A stretch of DNA of 64,000 bases, from assembly GCA_963714415.1 (NCBI GenBank), contig CAVQOL010000015.1, positions 75,670 through 139,669 of the forward strand, written 5' to 3'. Made by a program: the position numbers and the translations under genes. The stretch's first letter is position 1. Each line of letters begins with the position of its first letter. The notes below the pieces were generated by a model. It was given only the letters and a program-made list of their open reading frames with translations, did no database searches and was not told the origin of the DNA. Positions 27,161-36,654 of the stretch are shown piece by piece. Source of the DNA: JAGXRK01 sp963714415. Its GTDB lineage: Bacteria > Bacteroidota > Ignavibacteria > Ignavibacteriales > Ignavibacteriaceae.

Positions 27161-29806
27161 TTGTTTCTCATAATGAAAACTGATACTCAACAAACGCCTT
27201 TAATGGCTCAATATTTAAGAATTAAGGAAGCTAATCCGGATACTATTTTACTATTCAGGGTTGGCGATTTTTTTGAGACTTTTGAAGAAGATGCAAAAAC
27301 GGCATCCAAAGTTCTGGGAATTACTTTAACAAAAAGAGCTAATGGTGCTGCTGAAAATGTTCCGCTTGCAGGATTTCCATTCCACGCAATAGATACTTAT
27401 CTGCCAAAATTAGTCCGTGCCGGTTACAGAGTTGCAATTTGTGAACAGGTTGAAAATCCGAAGTTCGCAAAAGGACTTGTCAAACGTGAAGTAATTGAAG
27501 TGGTTACTCCCGGTGTTACTTTATCCGATAAACTACTCGATCATAAAAAGAACAATTACCTGATGGCAATTTGTATTGTTGATGAACTTGCCGGGATTTC
27601 TTTTTGTGATATTTCCACAGGTGACTTTCATACTTATGAAGTTTCTTCAAAAAGACTGGGTGAACAGATTGAATTAATTTTACCTTCAGAAATTTTAATT
27701 CAAAGAAAAGATAAAGATAATCTTTCACCTGTTATCAGCAGACTTAATTCTTCTATTCGAATATCCAGAATGGATGACTGGATTTTCAATTTCGATTATG
27801 CAAAAGAACTTTTACTCAATCACTTTAAAACTGTAACACTAAAAGGATTTGGAGTAGAGAGTCTTTCTGCAGGATTGATGGCGGCAGGTGCAGTTCTTAA
27901 TTATCTGCAGGATACACAAAAATCAAATCTTTCTCATCTTAATAAGCTTTCAGTTTATAATCCATCCGAGTATATGATTCTTGATCATTCAACAAAACGA
28001 AATCTTGAAATTATTTATACTATGCAGGATGGCGGCAGGGAAGGATCGTTGATTTCGATTCTGGACAATACTGAAACTGCAATGGGTGGAAGGCTGTTAA
28101 AGAAATGGATTTCTGCTCCCTTAAGAAATCTTGATCCGATTCTTAAACGTCAGGAAAGTGTTGAGGAACTTCTTAAAGAAAAAAGATACAGAAAAGAACT
28201 TATTGAACATCTAAAAGAAATTGGTGATTTCGAAAGACTTATTTCACGAGTAAGTACAGGGCGTGCAACTCCGAGAGAGCTTATTGTCATAAAATATTCA
28301 CTTAAAAAAATTCCTTCTTTAAAAGAGATACTAGCAAACTTTAAGGTTAGTACTTTAAAACAGATCGGAACTTCTTTAGAGTCATTAAACAGCATTGTTG
28401 AGAAAATTGAAGAAGCTATTGTTGATAATCCACCGAATCAAATAACGGATGGCGGAATTATAAAAAGCGGATTCAGTGCTGAGCTTGATGAACTACGCGA
28501 TATTGCAATCCACGGAAAAGAATGGATTGCAAATCTTCAGAAAAGCGAAAGAGAAAAAACAGGAATTTCTTCACTCAAGGTAAATTTCAATAAAGTGTTT
28601 GGTTACTATATTGATGTAAGCAATACTCATAAAAATAAAGTTCCCGAATCTTACATTAGAAAACAAACACTCGTTAATTCTGAACGGTACATAACTCCCG
28701 AGCTTAAAGTTTATGAAGATAAAATTCTTAATGCAGAAGAGAAGATCGGTGACCTTGAGTATCAGCTCTTTAATGAGATAAGAGCAATTGTCGCTCAGGA
28801 AACAGAAGCTATTCAAAATAATGCAAGATTAATTGCTATGCTGGATTGTTTTATTTCCTTTGCTGAATGTGCCGCTAAGTATAATTATGTAAAACCCGAA
28901 CTCAGTTTAAGTGATGAGATTGAAATTATCGACAGTCGTCATCCGGTTGTTGAACGAATTCTTCCGCCGGGAGAAAAATTTACTCCCAATGATTGTAAGT
29001 TAAACAACACTGATCATCAAATAATAATTCTTACCGGACCAAATATGGCTGGTAAATCTGTTTATCTCAGGCAAATAGGATTGATAGTACTACTGGCACA
29101 AATTGGTTCTTTTGTTCCGGCTAAACAGGCAACGATTGGTTTGGTTGATAGAATTTTTACGCGAGTTGGAGCGAGTGATAATATCGCTGCTGGTGAAAGT
29201 ACTTTTCTTGTTGAAATGCAGGAGGCAGCAAATATTATTAATAATGCAACTTCAAAAAGTCTAATTCTTCTTGATGAAATCGGAAGAGGCACAAGCACTT
29301 TTGACGGAATATCCATAGCGTGGTCCATTACAGAATATTTGCACGAAAATCCTGATCTATCAGCCAAAACATTATTTGCAACTCATTATCATGAACTTAA
29401 TGAAATGGCTGATCTTTTTCCTAAAATCAGAAATTATAAAGTGGAAGTCCGTGAGTATGATGACAAAGTTATTTTTCTGCATAAAGTAAATCCGGGCAGA
29501 GCCGATCACTCCTATGGAATTCAGGTTGCACAAATGGCAGGCTTACCGTTGTTTGTAACTAATCGTGCTAAAGAAGTCCTGGATAATCTTGAAAGTAAAG
29601 AGTTAACTCCTTATGAAGTTAAAAAGGAGCGACTTAAAAAACTTAAACTGGAAAATGATAATCAGATCGGATTATTTGAATTCCGAGACGACAAATTACG
29701 TGATGAAATTGATAATCTTGAATTAAATAATCTCACACCTATTGAAGCGCTGAATAAGCTAAGTGAGATAAAAAGAAAAATGAAAGAGGAGAAATCTAAA
29801 AAATGA
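27161..29806 (+). CDS. mutS: DNA mismatch repair protein MutS
   Basis: 881 residues, normal for MutS1. The N-terminal mismatch-recognition motif is present as GDFFETF (Phe37-x-Glu39). The ATPase domain has Walker A TGPNMAGKS (about 625-633), Walker B ILLDEIGRGTSTFDG (about 701-715) and FATHYHEL. It binds mismatches with a MutL partner not encoded here. TTG at 27161 is favoured over ATG 27173 because GAGGG (27151-27155) is correctly spaced only for the TTG. The stop overlaps the next gene's ATG (ATGA), so translation is coupled. Confidence 0.96.
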   Translation: MFLIMKTDTQQTPLMAQYLRIKEANPDTILLFRVGDFFETFEEDAKTASKVLGITLTKRANGAAENVPLAGFPFHAIDTYLPKLVRAGYRVAICEQVENPKFAKGLVKREVIEVVTPGVTLSDKLLDHKKNNYLMAICIVDELAGISFCDISTGDFHTYEVSSKRLGEQIELILPSEILIQRKDKDNLSPVISRLNSSIRISRMDDWIFNFDYAKELLLNHFKTVTLKGFGVESLSAGLMAAGAVLNYLQDTQKSNLSHLNKLSVYNPSEYMILDHSTKRNLEIIYTMQDGGREGSLISILDNTETAMGGRLLKKWISAPLRNLDPILKRQESVEELLKEKRYRKELIEHLKEIGDFERLISRVSTGRATPRELIVIKYSLKKIPSLKEILANFKVSTLKQIGTSLESLNSIVEKIEEAIVDNPPNQITDGGIIKSGFSAELDELRDIAIHGKEWIANLQKSEREKTGISSLKVNFNKVFGYYIDVSNTHKNKVPESYIRKQTLVNSERYITPELKVYEDKILNAEEKIGDLEYQLFNEIRAIVAQETEAIQNNARLIAMLDCFISFAECAAKYNYVKPELSLSDEIEIIDSRHPVVERILPPGEKFTPNDCKLNNTDHQIIILTGPNMAGKSVYLRQIGLIVLLAQIGSFVPAKQATIGLVDRIFTRVGASDNIAAGESTFLVEMQEAANIINNATSKSLILLDEIGRGTSTFDGISIAWSITEYLHENPDLSAKTLFATHYHELNEMADLFPKIRNYKVEVREYDDKVIFLHKVNPGRADHSYGIQVAQMAGLPLFVTNRAKEVLDNLESKELTPYEVKKERLKKLKLENDNQIGLFEFRDDKLRDEIDNLELNNLTPIEALNKLSEIKRKMKEEKSKK

Positions 29807-30432
29807 AAAAAACAATTTTAAAATTTTTATTGTTTATCTTATTAACATTCATATTATTTTCTTGTTCAGAAAAAAGTGAAGATGAACTGGTAATTTCGGA
29901 TGATTATTCGGCAACCTTATTGATGGAAAGAGCCGAAAAGGATTTTAATCTTAAAAATGATCCGCATTCTCCTTTTAACAGAGATCCAAATGCGAAGTAT
30001 GACAAACTTAAATATTTTGATCCTGACACGAATTATATATTTAAATCTAAACTTTACAGTTACGAAAAACAGGATACTATAACTATTATGGGCACAAAAG
30101 GCGAGCAGAGAAAAGCGATTAAAGAAGGTTATGTTGTTCTAAATTTTGAAAGTGAAAAGCACAAGTTGAACGTGTATAAAAGTTTTGGTCAGCAAAGTCA
30201 GCCTTATTACAGCATATGGTTTACCGATTTAACAACCGGTAATGAAACTTATAAGGTTGGCAGATATTTAGATTTTGAGTTTTTACCGGATGAAGATTTT
30301 GTTTATACAATTGATTTCAACAAAGCTTATAATCCTTATTGTGATTACAGCGACTTATTTACTTGTCCTATTCCAACGGAAGAAGATCATCTTAACTTTG
30401 AAGTTAAGGCAGGCGAAAAGAGTTTTCATTAA
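29803..30432 (+). CDS. DUF1684 lipoprotein
   Basis: 209 residues with a leader ending in FSC (lipobox-like, Cys21) and the DUF1684 hallmark near the C-terminus: GRYLDFE, then YTIDFNKAYNPYCDYSDLFTCP. The molecular function of the family is not established. The start overlaps the mutS stop by 4 bp and the DAHP synthase gene begins 17 bp after its stop, so the three genes look like one operon, although no functional link is evident. Confidence 0.88.
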   Translation: MKKTILKFLLFILLTFILFSCSEKSEDELVISDDYSATLLMERAEKDFNLKNDPHSPFNRDPNAKYDKLKYFDPDTNYIFKSKLYSYEKQDTITIMGTKGEQRKAIKEGYVVLNFESEKHKLNVYKSFGQQSQPYYSIWFTDLTTGNETYKVGRYLDFEFLPDEDFVYTIDFNKAYNPYCDYSDLFTCPIPTEEDHLNFEVKAGEKSFH

Positions 30433-30449
30433 TTTTTTTGGAGTTTTAA

Positions 30450-31466
30450 GTGATAGTCATATTAGACAAATCAGCTACCGATGAACAAATAGAAAATGTA
30501 ATTAAGCAGCTTGAATATTTCGGATTTGATGTTCATCAGTCTGGCGGTGATGATTATATAGCAATCGGTGCGATTGGAGTTAAACCGAATTTTGATATTC
30601 GAAAAATCCAGTTGCTTGATGGTGTTAGGTCTGTTTTTCGTGTAACTGATCAGATAAATCTTGCCAGCAGAAAATCCAAAAAAGAAAATACTTTAATAAA
30701 AGTTAAAGATGTTACAATTGGCGGAAATGAAGTGATAGTAATGAGCGGACCCTGTTCTGTTGAAAATGAAGATCAAATATTTAAAATTGCTGAAATTGTT
30801 AAAAATAATGGTGCGAAAATTCTTCGTGGCGGTGCTTTTAAACCCCGAACCTCACCGTATTCATTTCAGGGATTAGGTGAAGAAGGTCTGAAATATATTC
30901 GTGCTGCCGGTGATGAATTTGATTTAGCGGTAGTTACTGAAGTGCTGGAAATAAAACACCTTGAACTTGTGAATAAGTACGCTGATATATTTCAGGTTGG
31001 TTCAAGGAATATGCAGAATTTTCCTTTGCTCCGTGAGTTAGGTAAAACTACTAAACCCGTTTTATTGAAACGCGGATTTTCTGCTACGATTGAAGAATGG
31101 TTAATGTCTGCAGAATATATTTTATCCGGCGGAAACGAAAATGTTATTCTTTGCGAAAGAGGAATCAGAACTTTTGAAACTTCCACAAGAAATACTTTTG
31201 ATCTTTCTGCAATACCGGTTGTTCATCAAAAAAGTCATTTGCCTGTAATTGCAGACCCGTCACACGCAATAGGATTACGGGATAAAATAATTCCTATGGC
31301 CAGAGCAGCAATTGCTGCTGATGCAGATGGTCTTTTGATTGAAGTTCATCACGATCCGACTAATGCGTTATCAGATGGTCCGCAAGCTTTACTGCCTGAA
31401 CAGTTTAGTGAATTGATGAAGCAGATCAAACAAATTGCTGAAGTGATTGGCAGAAGAATTGGTTAA
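30450..31466 (+). CDS. aroF: 3-deoxy-7-phosphoheptulonate (DAHP) synthase, type I beta
   Basis: First step of the shikimate pathway: phosphoenolpyruvate plus erythrose 4-phosphate to DAHP. An N-terminal ferredoxin/ACT-like regulatory domain (about 1-70, VILDKSATDEQIENVIKQL) precedes the barrel. Signatures in the barrel are MSGPCSVEN (about 97-105), RGGAFKPRTSPYSFQG, QVGSRNMQNF, LLKRG, CERGIRTFE, DPSHAIG and IEVHHDP. The N-terminal domain suggests feedback control by aromatic amino acids. Start is GTG 30450 with GGAG upstream. Confidence 0.94.
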   Translation: MIVILDKSATDEQIENVIKQLEYFGFDVHQSGGDDYIAIGAIGVKPNFDIRKIQLLDGVRSVFRVTDQINLASRKSKKENTLIKVKDVTIGGNEVIVMSGPCSVENEDQIFKIAEIVKNNGAKILRGGAFKPRTSPYSFQGLGEEGLKYIRAAGDEFDLAVVTEVLEIKHLELVNKYADIFQVGSRNMQNFPLLRELGKTTKPVLLKRGFSATIEEWLMSAEYILSGGNENVILCERGIRTFETSTRNTFDLSAIPVVHQKSHLPVIADPSHAIGLRDKIIPMARAAIAADADGLLIEVHHDPTNALSDGPQALLPEQFSELMKQIKQIAEVIGRRIG

Positions 31467-31498
31467 GGTTCTTTAGAAAAAATTCTGTAATCCTTAGG

Positions 31499-31942
31499 TT
31501 AAACAGTTTTTTGAATAAGTTTGCGCTGTGCTATTTTAATATAATCAGGTAAGTAGAGAAGCCTTCCCTCAAATTTTATAATCGAAAGAAGAAATTCGTT
31601 GTTCTGTGGAGGAATAAATTCCAAGTGTTTTGTAATTTTTCTGTCAATTGTTAGCAGTTCGGAAACACTGTCGGCAAAAAATCCAAATTGATTATTATCC
31701 TTTTCATAAAGAAAAATTCTTGTATTCTCATCAAATTTGGTTAATGTAATTCCGAATATCTGATGAAGATTGATGATCTGTACTTCAGATTTGTTGATCA
31801 TCAATTTAAGATTATCCAATCTGGAGGCGGGATAATCACTTCCGAGCTTATCAACCTTAATAGTCGTAGTGATATCTTTAATATCAGCACAGAACTCCAA
31901 ATCGCCTAAGTAAAAAACTAATAAACCTTTTAAATTATCCAT
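31499..31942 (-). CDS. CheW-like protein
   Basis: 147 residues across a single CheW domain: KGLLVFYLGDLEFCADIKDI at the start, a central QIINLHQIFGI, then FGFFADSVSELLTID and LLYLPDYIKI. CheW couples chemoreceptors to the CheA kinase, but no che or receptor gene is nearby, so it may serve another array or a type IV pilus/gliding pathway. It lies 182 bp downstream of the NtrC-type gene on the same strand and may share its transcript. Confidence 0.8.
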   Translation of the reverse strand: MDNLKGLLVFYLGDLEFCADIKDITTTIKVDKLGSDYPASRLDNLKLMINKSEVQIINLHQIFGITLTKFDENTRIFLYEKDNNQFGFFADSVSELLTIDRKITKHLEFIPPQNNEFLLSIIKFEGRLLYLPDYIKIAQRKLIQKTV

Positions 31943-32124
31943 TCATCTTAAGTTTTAGGTTGGAAAAATTGCCCTCACTAAATTAATTATTTCAATAGTC
32001 TTGCCAAAATATTACTGAAATTACCTGCTAATAATACGTTAATATAAGGTTTTATTTGAAAATCTCTTAGTGCAAAGTAAAAATAATTTACCCCGGGTAA
32101 AGTTATATTAACAAAAAAGAAAAA

Positions 32125-33516
32125 TTAATCAGATTTTTTATCTTTTCCGGTTCTAAGTGAAATACCGTATAAATCCAATTTATAATAAAGAGTTGGTTTT
32201 GAGATGCCCATTATTTTACAAGCTCTTTGCTTATTTCCTTTTGTTTCATTCAGTACATTTTCTATATGGAATTTTTCAAGCTCAGACATACTCCAATTCC
32301 TGTTGTATGTAGACATATCTGTTCCATTCGATGATTTCATCTGTTCTGACTTTTTTAGAAGAACATTATCCGGTTCAATAACATCTGATTTTGAAAGTAA
32401 TATTGCCTGCATTAAAGTATTTTCTAATTCACGAACATTTCCAACCCACTCGTGTTCCTGAAGCATTTCCATAACTTCAAAAGGTACTTTTCTTACATTT
32501 TTATGAAGTTCTTTATTTATCTTTTTAACAAAATGTAAAACCAAAGCGGGAATGTCCTCTCTTCGTTCACGTAACGGAGGAGCAGTAATGTTAAAAACTT
32601 TTAATCTGAAATAAAGGTCTTCTCTGAATTTTCCTTCATCCACAAGATTTGATAAGTTTTTATTTGTTGCTGTTATAATTCTTGCTTCAAGCGGAACAGC
32701 CGTTTCACCGCCGACTCTTTCATATTCTTTTTCCTGAATTACTCTTAAAAGTTTTACCTGAAGGTCATAAGATATTTCAGAGATTTCATCGAGAAATATT
32801 GTTCCCCTACCTGCAAGTTCAAACTTACCTTTCTTGTTTCTTACAGCACCCGTAAAAGCGCCTTTTACATGACCAAATAATTCGCTCTCTAGCAATGACT
32901 CGGATAATGCCGAACAGTTCACTGCAATAAAAGGCTGACCTTTAGTAATACCGGAGTTATGAATCATTCGTGCTATAAGCTCTTTACCGGTTCCGCTGTC
33001 TCCTTGAATGAGAACCGTAATACGCGAAGAGGAAATTCTTCCTATGCTCTTATAAATCTCTTTCATTATAGGAGTGCTACCCACCAGACTGGTTTTGCCT
33101 CTAAATTCTTCCTCTTCTTCTTTTGACAGTGAAACAGCAAGTTGTTCGCTAAGCTCTTTACTCTTTATAGCATTTTTAACAACCTGATTAAATCTGGTTA
33201 CGTCTATTGGTTTTTCAATATAATCGTAAGCACCTTCCTGGATAGCTTTAATTGTAGATTCTGTATCACCTACACCTGTTATCATAATTACAGGAATGTT
33301 CGGGTCGTTTTCTTTAATATATTTCATCACCTCAAATCCGTCAACTTCAGGCATTATAATATCGGTGATGACTAGATCAGGTCTTTCTTTTTTGAAGATT
33401 TCAATGGCTACAGCACCGTCTTCGGCAGTATAGACTAAATGTTTTTCTTTGGAAAGATAGAGCTTTAAAGTGCTTTTTATTAACTCAGAATCGTCCGCAA
33501 GAAGAATCCTTGCCAT
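32125..33516 (-). CDS. Sigma-54-dependent response regulator, NtrC family
   Basis: 463 residues: receiver domain (1-120, phospho-acceptor Asp52 in VITDIIMPEVDG), AAA+ domain with Walker A GDSGTGKE (172-179), GAFTGA (219-224, the sigma-54 contact loop) and Walker B TIFLDEI (239-245), and a C-terminal Fis-type helix-turn-helix (KQRACKIMGISKPTLYYKL, about 433-451). It should activate sigma-54 promoters on phosphorylation. No partner histidine kinase is in the window. It is divergent from the YwqK-repeat gene across 278 bp. Confidence 0.93.
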   Translation of the reverse strand: MARILLADDSELIKSTLKLYLSKEKHLVYTAEDGAVAIEIFKKERPDLVITDIIMPEVDGFEVMKYIKENDPNIPVIMITGVGDTESTIKAIQEGAYDYIEKPIDVTRFNQVVKNAIKSKELSEQLAVSLSKEEEEEFRGKTSLVGSTPIMKEIYKSIGRISSSRITVLIQGDSGTGKELIARMIHNSGITKGQPFIAVNCSALSESLLESELFGHVKGAFTGAVRNKKGKFELAGRGTIFLDEISEISYDLQVKLLRVIQEKEYERVGGETAVPLEARIITATNKNLSNLVDEGKFREDLYFRLKVFNITAPPLRERREDIPALVLHFVKKINKELHKNVRKVPFEVMEMLQEHEWVGNVRELENTLMQAILLSKSDVIEPDNVLLKKSEQMKSSNGTDMSTYNRNWSMSELEKFHIENVLNETKGNKQRACKIMGISKPTLYYKLDLYGISLRTGKDKKSD

Positions 33517-33794
33517 ATTGTACTCTTTTTGAATGTTAAATTATTTTATTTCTCACAGAATTAAAAGAATTTTCAACTTAGCTTCCCTGAAAGCTTAAAC
33601 AAAAATATCAAATAATTTAAGAAATGAAAGCATAAATTTATCTTATACAGTAATTTTTTCTAACCAAATTATTAAATATTTTTATGGTTTTATTGAAAGA
33701 TAGTAAAAAATGCCAAGTTTATTTTTGTGAATTTTTCTTAAGTGTTAATTATTATAACTTTAGGCACTTTTTTTTATGACACAATAACCATAGC

Positions 33795-35135
33795 ATGAAT
33801 ATAACAACAAAAATTATACCGCTAATAATAATTATCTCTTTATTTCCTGCCTTTTTTTATGCTCAAACCCTATCAGATAGAGAAGTAAAGGTTACTCATT
33901 ATCCAAATGGGGTTGTTAAAACCAAAGGTGATTATTTGCATGATCAGCTTCATGGAAAATACTATGAATATTATCAATCCGGTAACTTATGGAAAGAATG
34001 GGATTTCGTTAATGGTAAAGAGGATGGTAAATCCATATGGTATTTTGAAGATGGTAAAGTAAGTATTATCTGGAATTACAGAGAAGGTATGCGGTCTGGT
34101 GTTTCCAAATGGTTTTATGAATCCGGAGAACTTTGGGCTGAACAAAATTATTGGGATGGCGTAATGCAAGGTATTACAAGGACTTTTTATAAGACAGGTG
34201 AGCTACAAGGCGAATGGAATTATATAGATGGAGTTTTACAGGGCATTTCAAAAACTTACTATTTGTCCGGTAATGTTGAAGTAGAGAGAAAGTTTGTTGA
34301 TAGTAAGCAACACGGAACAACAAGAGTTTTTCATGATCATAAAGATCGTGTCGCTCTTGAAGCATTTTTTATCGATGATCGGTTACAGGGAAATTTGAAA
34401 ATTTATGATCTTGGTGGTAAAGTCCGTGTTCTTGATGAATATATTAATGATGAATTATTAAACCGAACACGTTATGATTATATGGGGAAACTTGAATCAG
34501 TTGAAAAAGTCGAAAGAGATTTTTACGATACTAAAGCTATCAAACAGGAAACATTTCTTAAAGACGGTGTAAGAGACGGAATAACCAGATCTTTTTACGA
34601 AAGCGGTTTTCTCAAAGAAGAATGGAATTACGTAAACAATAATCTTCACGGACGTTCTTTTTCTTATTATGAAAACGGAGTATTAAAAAAATCAACGGAT
34701 TTTATTAACGGTATTAAGCGAGGAAACGAAAAAACTTATTATGAATCAGGTGTCCTTAAAGAAGAAGCTATATTTGAAAATGGTCGCAGGAATGGAATTG
34801 TTCTAAACTATTATCCTAATGGTGCACTGGAATCTGTTGCAACTTACGAGAATGATAAAATTACGGGTGAAGTAAAATACTATTTTGATAATGGACTGAT
34901 AAAATCATCCGAATATGTTGAAGATGGAATCCGGGAAGGAAACAGGACAACTTATTACCGTAACGGTGCGCTTGAGAGACTGGAAAATTATTGGGATGGA
35001 AAACTTAACGGCTGGATTAAAACTTATTATGACGATGCTATTTTAATGAAGGAAGAATATTATAAAAACGGAATTCTTGAAAGAAGTAAAGAGTTTAATC
35101 GAAGGGGAGAATTAGTCTCTACAACAGGATATTAA
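33795..35135 (+). CDS. Exported YwqK/MORN-like repeat protein
   Basis: 446 residues. Signal peptide (IIPLIIIISLFPAFFYAQ) followed by about 18 units of 22-25 residues with the pattern G-x-YY-ESGVLKEE-xx-Y-ENGxxxG. This repeat is annotated in Bacteroidota as the YwqK antitoxin or MORN-like repeat, but no toxin partner is adjacent and the export signal argues against a cytoplasmic antitoxin. A cell-envelope binding or scaffold role is more likely. No Shine-Dalgarno sequence is visible before ATG 33795. Confidence 0.8.
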   Translation: MNITTKIIPLIIIISLFPAFFYAQTLSDREVKVTHYPNGVVKTKGDYLHDQLHGKYYEYYQSGNLWKEWDFVNGKEDGKSIWYFEDGKVSIIWNYREGMRSGVSKWFYESGELWAEQNYWDGVMQGITRTFYKTGELQGEWNYIDGVLQGISKTYYLSGNVEVERKFVDSKQHGTTRVFHDHKDRVALEAFFIDDRLQGNLKIYDLGGKVRVLDEYINDELLNRTRYDYMGKLESVEKVERDFYDTKAIKQETFLKDGVRDGITRSFYESGFLKEEWNYVNNNLHGRSFSYYENGVLKKSTDFINGIKRGNEKTYYESGVLKEEAIFENGRRNGIVLNYYPNGALESVATYENDKITGEVKYYFDNGLIKSSEYVEDGIREGNRTTYYRNGALERLENYWDGKLNGWIKTYYDDAILMKEEYYKNGILERSKEFNRRGELVSTTGY

Positions 35136-35283
35136 TTTTTAATTTGATATATAAAAATCAAACTATAGTCTATGTTTTATTTTATAATTTAAGATACTAT
35201 AATATTATTATATTAAAATTTATAAATATTTATAGTCAACAATCAAAATTTTGTTCAACATTAAATCAGAATAGAAAATTAAA

Positions 35284-36181
35284 ATGAGCAAAAAATTACC
35301 GGTTAAGTTTAAGGTCGGCGTAATACAAATGGCGTTCACAAAAAAGCCGAAAGAAAATGTTAAGAACGCAGTTAAATGGATTGAAAAAGCAGCTAAACAA
35401 AAGGCTCAGGTAATCTGTTTGCCTGAACTATTTACTTCGCAGTATTTCTGTCAATCCGAAAATATTGATTATTATGATCTTGCAGAACCTATTGACGGAC
35501 CGTCAATAAAAGAAATTTCTAAGGCAGCTGCAAAAAATAAAGTTGTTGTTATTGCACCTTTTTTTGAAAAACGTTCTATGGGAGTTTACCACAACAGCGC
35601 TGCAATTATTGATGCTGATGGAACAATAGCAGGTCTTTACCGCAAAATGCACATTCCTGATGATCCGGCATTTTATGAAAAATTTTATTTTACTCCGGGT
35701 GATCTTGGTTTTAAAGCTTTTAATACGAAGTTTGGTAAAATCGGAACTTTAATTTGCTGGGATCAATGGTATCCTGAAGGTGCGCGCTTAACCGCTTTAC
35801 AAGGAGCAAGTATTTTATTTTATCCCACAGCAATCGGCTGGCATCCTTTTGAAAAAAAAGAACACGGTAGAGCTCAGTTTGAAAGCTGGCAAACTGTACA
35901 GCGCGGACATGCAATTGCAAACGGTAGTTTATGTTGCTACCGCAAATCGTATTGGTTTGGAAAAACAAAATCCTGATTCACCCGGTATTGAATTTTGGGG
36001 ACAATCATTCATCTGCGATCCACAGGGAATTATCTTAGCTGAAGCATCAACCGATAAAGAAGAAATTTTAATGGCTGAAGTTGATTTGAAAAGGATTGAA
36101 TACATTCGTCGCAACTGGCCATTTTTACGTGATAGAAGAATTGATGCGTATGGGGGCATTACTGAAAGGTTAATAGATTAG
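35284..36181 (+). pseudogene. aguB: N-carbamoylputrescine amidase, one frameshift
   Basis: Hydrolyses N-carbamoylputrescine to putrescine, the step after agmatine deiminase, encoded by aguA nearby. Nitrilase triad: Glu48 in LPELF, Lys121 in YRKMHIP, Cys158 in LICWDQWYPEGAR. The frame stops after QRGHAIANG; the +1 frame continues VYVATANRIGLEKQNPDSPG ... YGGITERL to 36181. Removing T35925 (AACGGTAGTT to AACGGAGTT) restores about 298 residues, the normal family length. All catalytic residues precede the break. Confidence 0.9.
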
Positions 36182-36191
36182 TCGTAAACTC

Positions 36192-36238
36192 TAAATTCAA
36201 AAATCAAATTTCAAAAGGAAAAATTCTAATTTGATTAA
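36192..36238. repeat. 7-bp repeats, left flank of the four-helix-bundle gene
   Basis: Units in 7-bp phase from 36192: TAAATTC, AAAAATC, AAATTTC, AAAAGGA, AAAATTC, TAATTTG. The 16-mer TCAAAAGGAAAAATTC (36211-36226) matches, as an inverted copy, 15 of 16 bases of 36615-36630 on the other side of the gene. It also supplies the AAAGGA ribosome-binding site. Confidence 0.6.
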
Positions 36239-36602
36239 TAAATCTCATCATAAAGAAGATCCCAAAGAGATTAAATTTCGTTGTTATGAATATTCGATAG
36301 CAATTATAAAATTTGTTTCTTCTGTGGATGTTGGATGGAAATTTAGGAGCATCATTGATCAGCTATTGAGATCAGCCACTTCTATTGGTGCAAATGTAGT
36401 TGAGGGAAAATCAGCTCATTCTAAAAAAGATTTTATTAAATTTTATGAGATCGCATTGAAATCTGCAAACGAAACTAAGTATTGGATATGCTTACTAAGA
36501 GACGGATTAGAAATTAGAAACATCGATGAATTATTAACCGAAGCAGATGAAATCTCCAGGGTTTTAGCAACAATTATTATTAAAACTAAAGCGAATAAAT
36601 AA
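36231..36602 (+). CDS. Four-helix-bundle protein (23S rRNA intervening-sequence protein family)
   Basis: 123 residues, all helical. Family marks are the N-terminal FRCYEYSIAIIKFV (helix 1), RSIIDQLLRSATSIGANVVEG (helix 2 and turn) and KDFIKFYEIALKSANETKYW (helix 3), as in the S23/IVS-encoded four-helix proteins. The biochemical role is unknown; the family also includes Avd-type accessory proteins of diversity-generating retroelements, but no reverse transcriptase is here. It starts at TTG 36231. The gene sits between aguB and aguA, which normally adjoin, and is bounded by imperfect inverted repeats. Confidence 0.85.
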   Translation: MINKSHHKEDPKEIKFRCYEYSIAIIKFVSSVDVGWKFRSIIDQLLRSATSIGANVVEGKSAHSKKDFIKFYEIALKSANETKYWICLLRDGLEIRNIDELLTEADEISRVLATIIIKTKANK

Positions 36603-36603
36603 T

Positions 36604-36637
36604 TTTTGAATTTTGAATTTTTACTTTTGACTTCCAA
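36604..36637. repeat. 7-bp repeats, right flank of the four-helix-bundle gene
   Basis: TTTTTGA, ATTTTGA, ATTTTTA, CTTTTGA, CTTCCAA in 7-bp phase (36603-36637). GAATTTTTACTTTTGA (36615-36630) is the inverted copy of the left flank (15 of 16). Confidence 0.6.
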
Positions 36638-36654
36638 TAAACTTATTAATCATT

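Noticed and set aside
33795..35135. YwqK repeat protein as half of a toxin-antitoxin pair
   Set aside because: It has a signal peptide and no adjacent small toxin gene; neighbours are a regulator and aguB.
36231..36602. Avd-type accessory gene of a diversity-generating retroelement
   Set aside because: No reverse transcriptase, template repeat or variable repeat in the window; the IVS-type family fits better.
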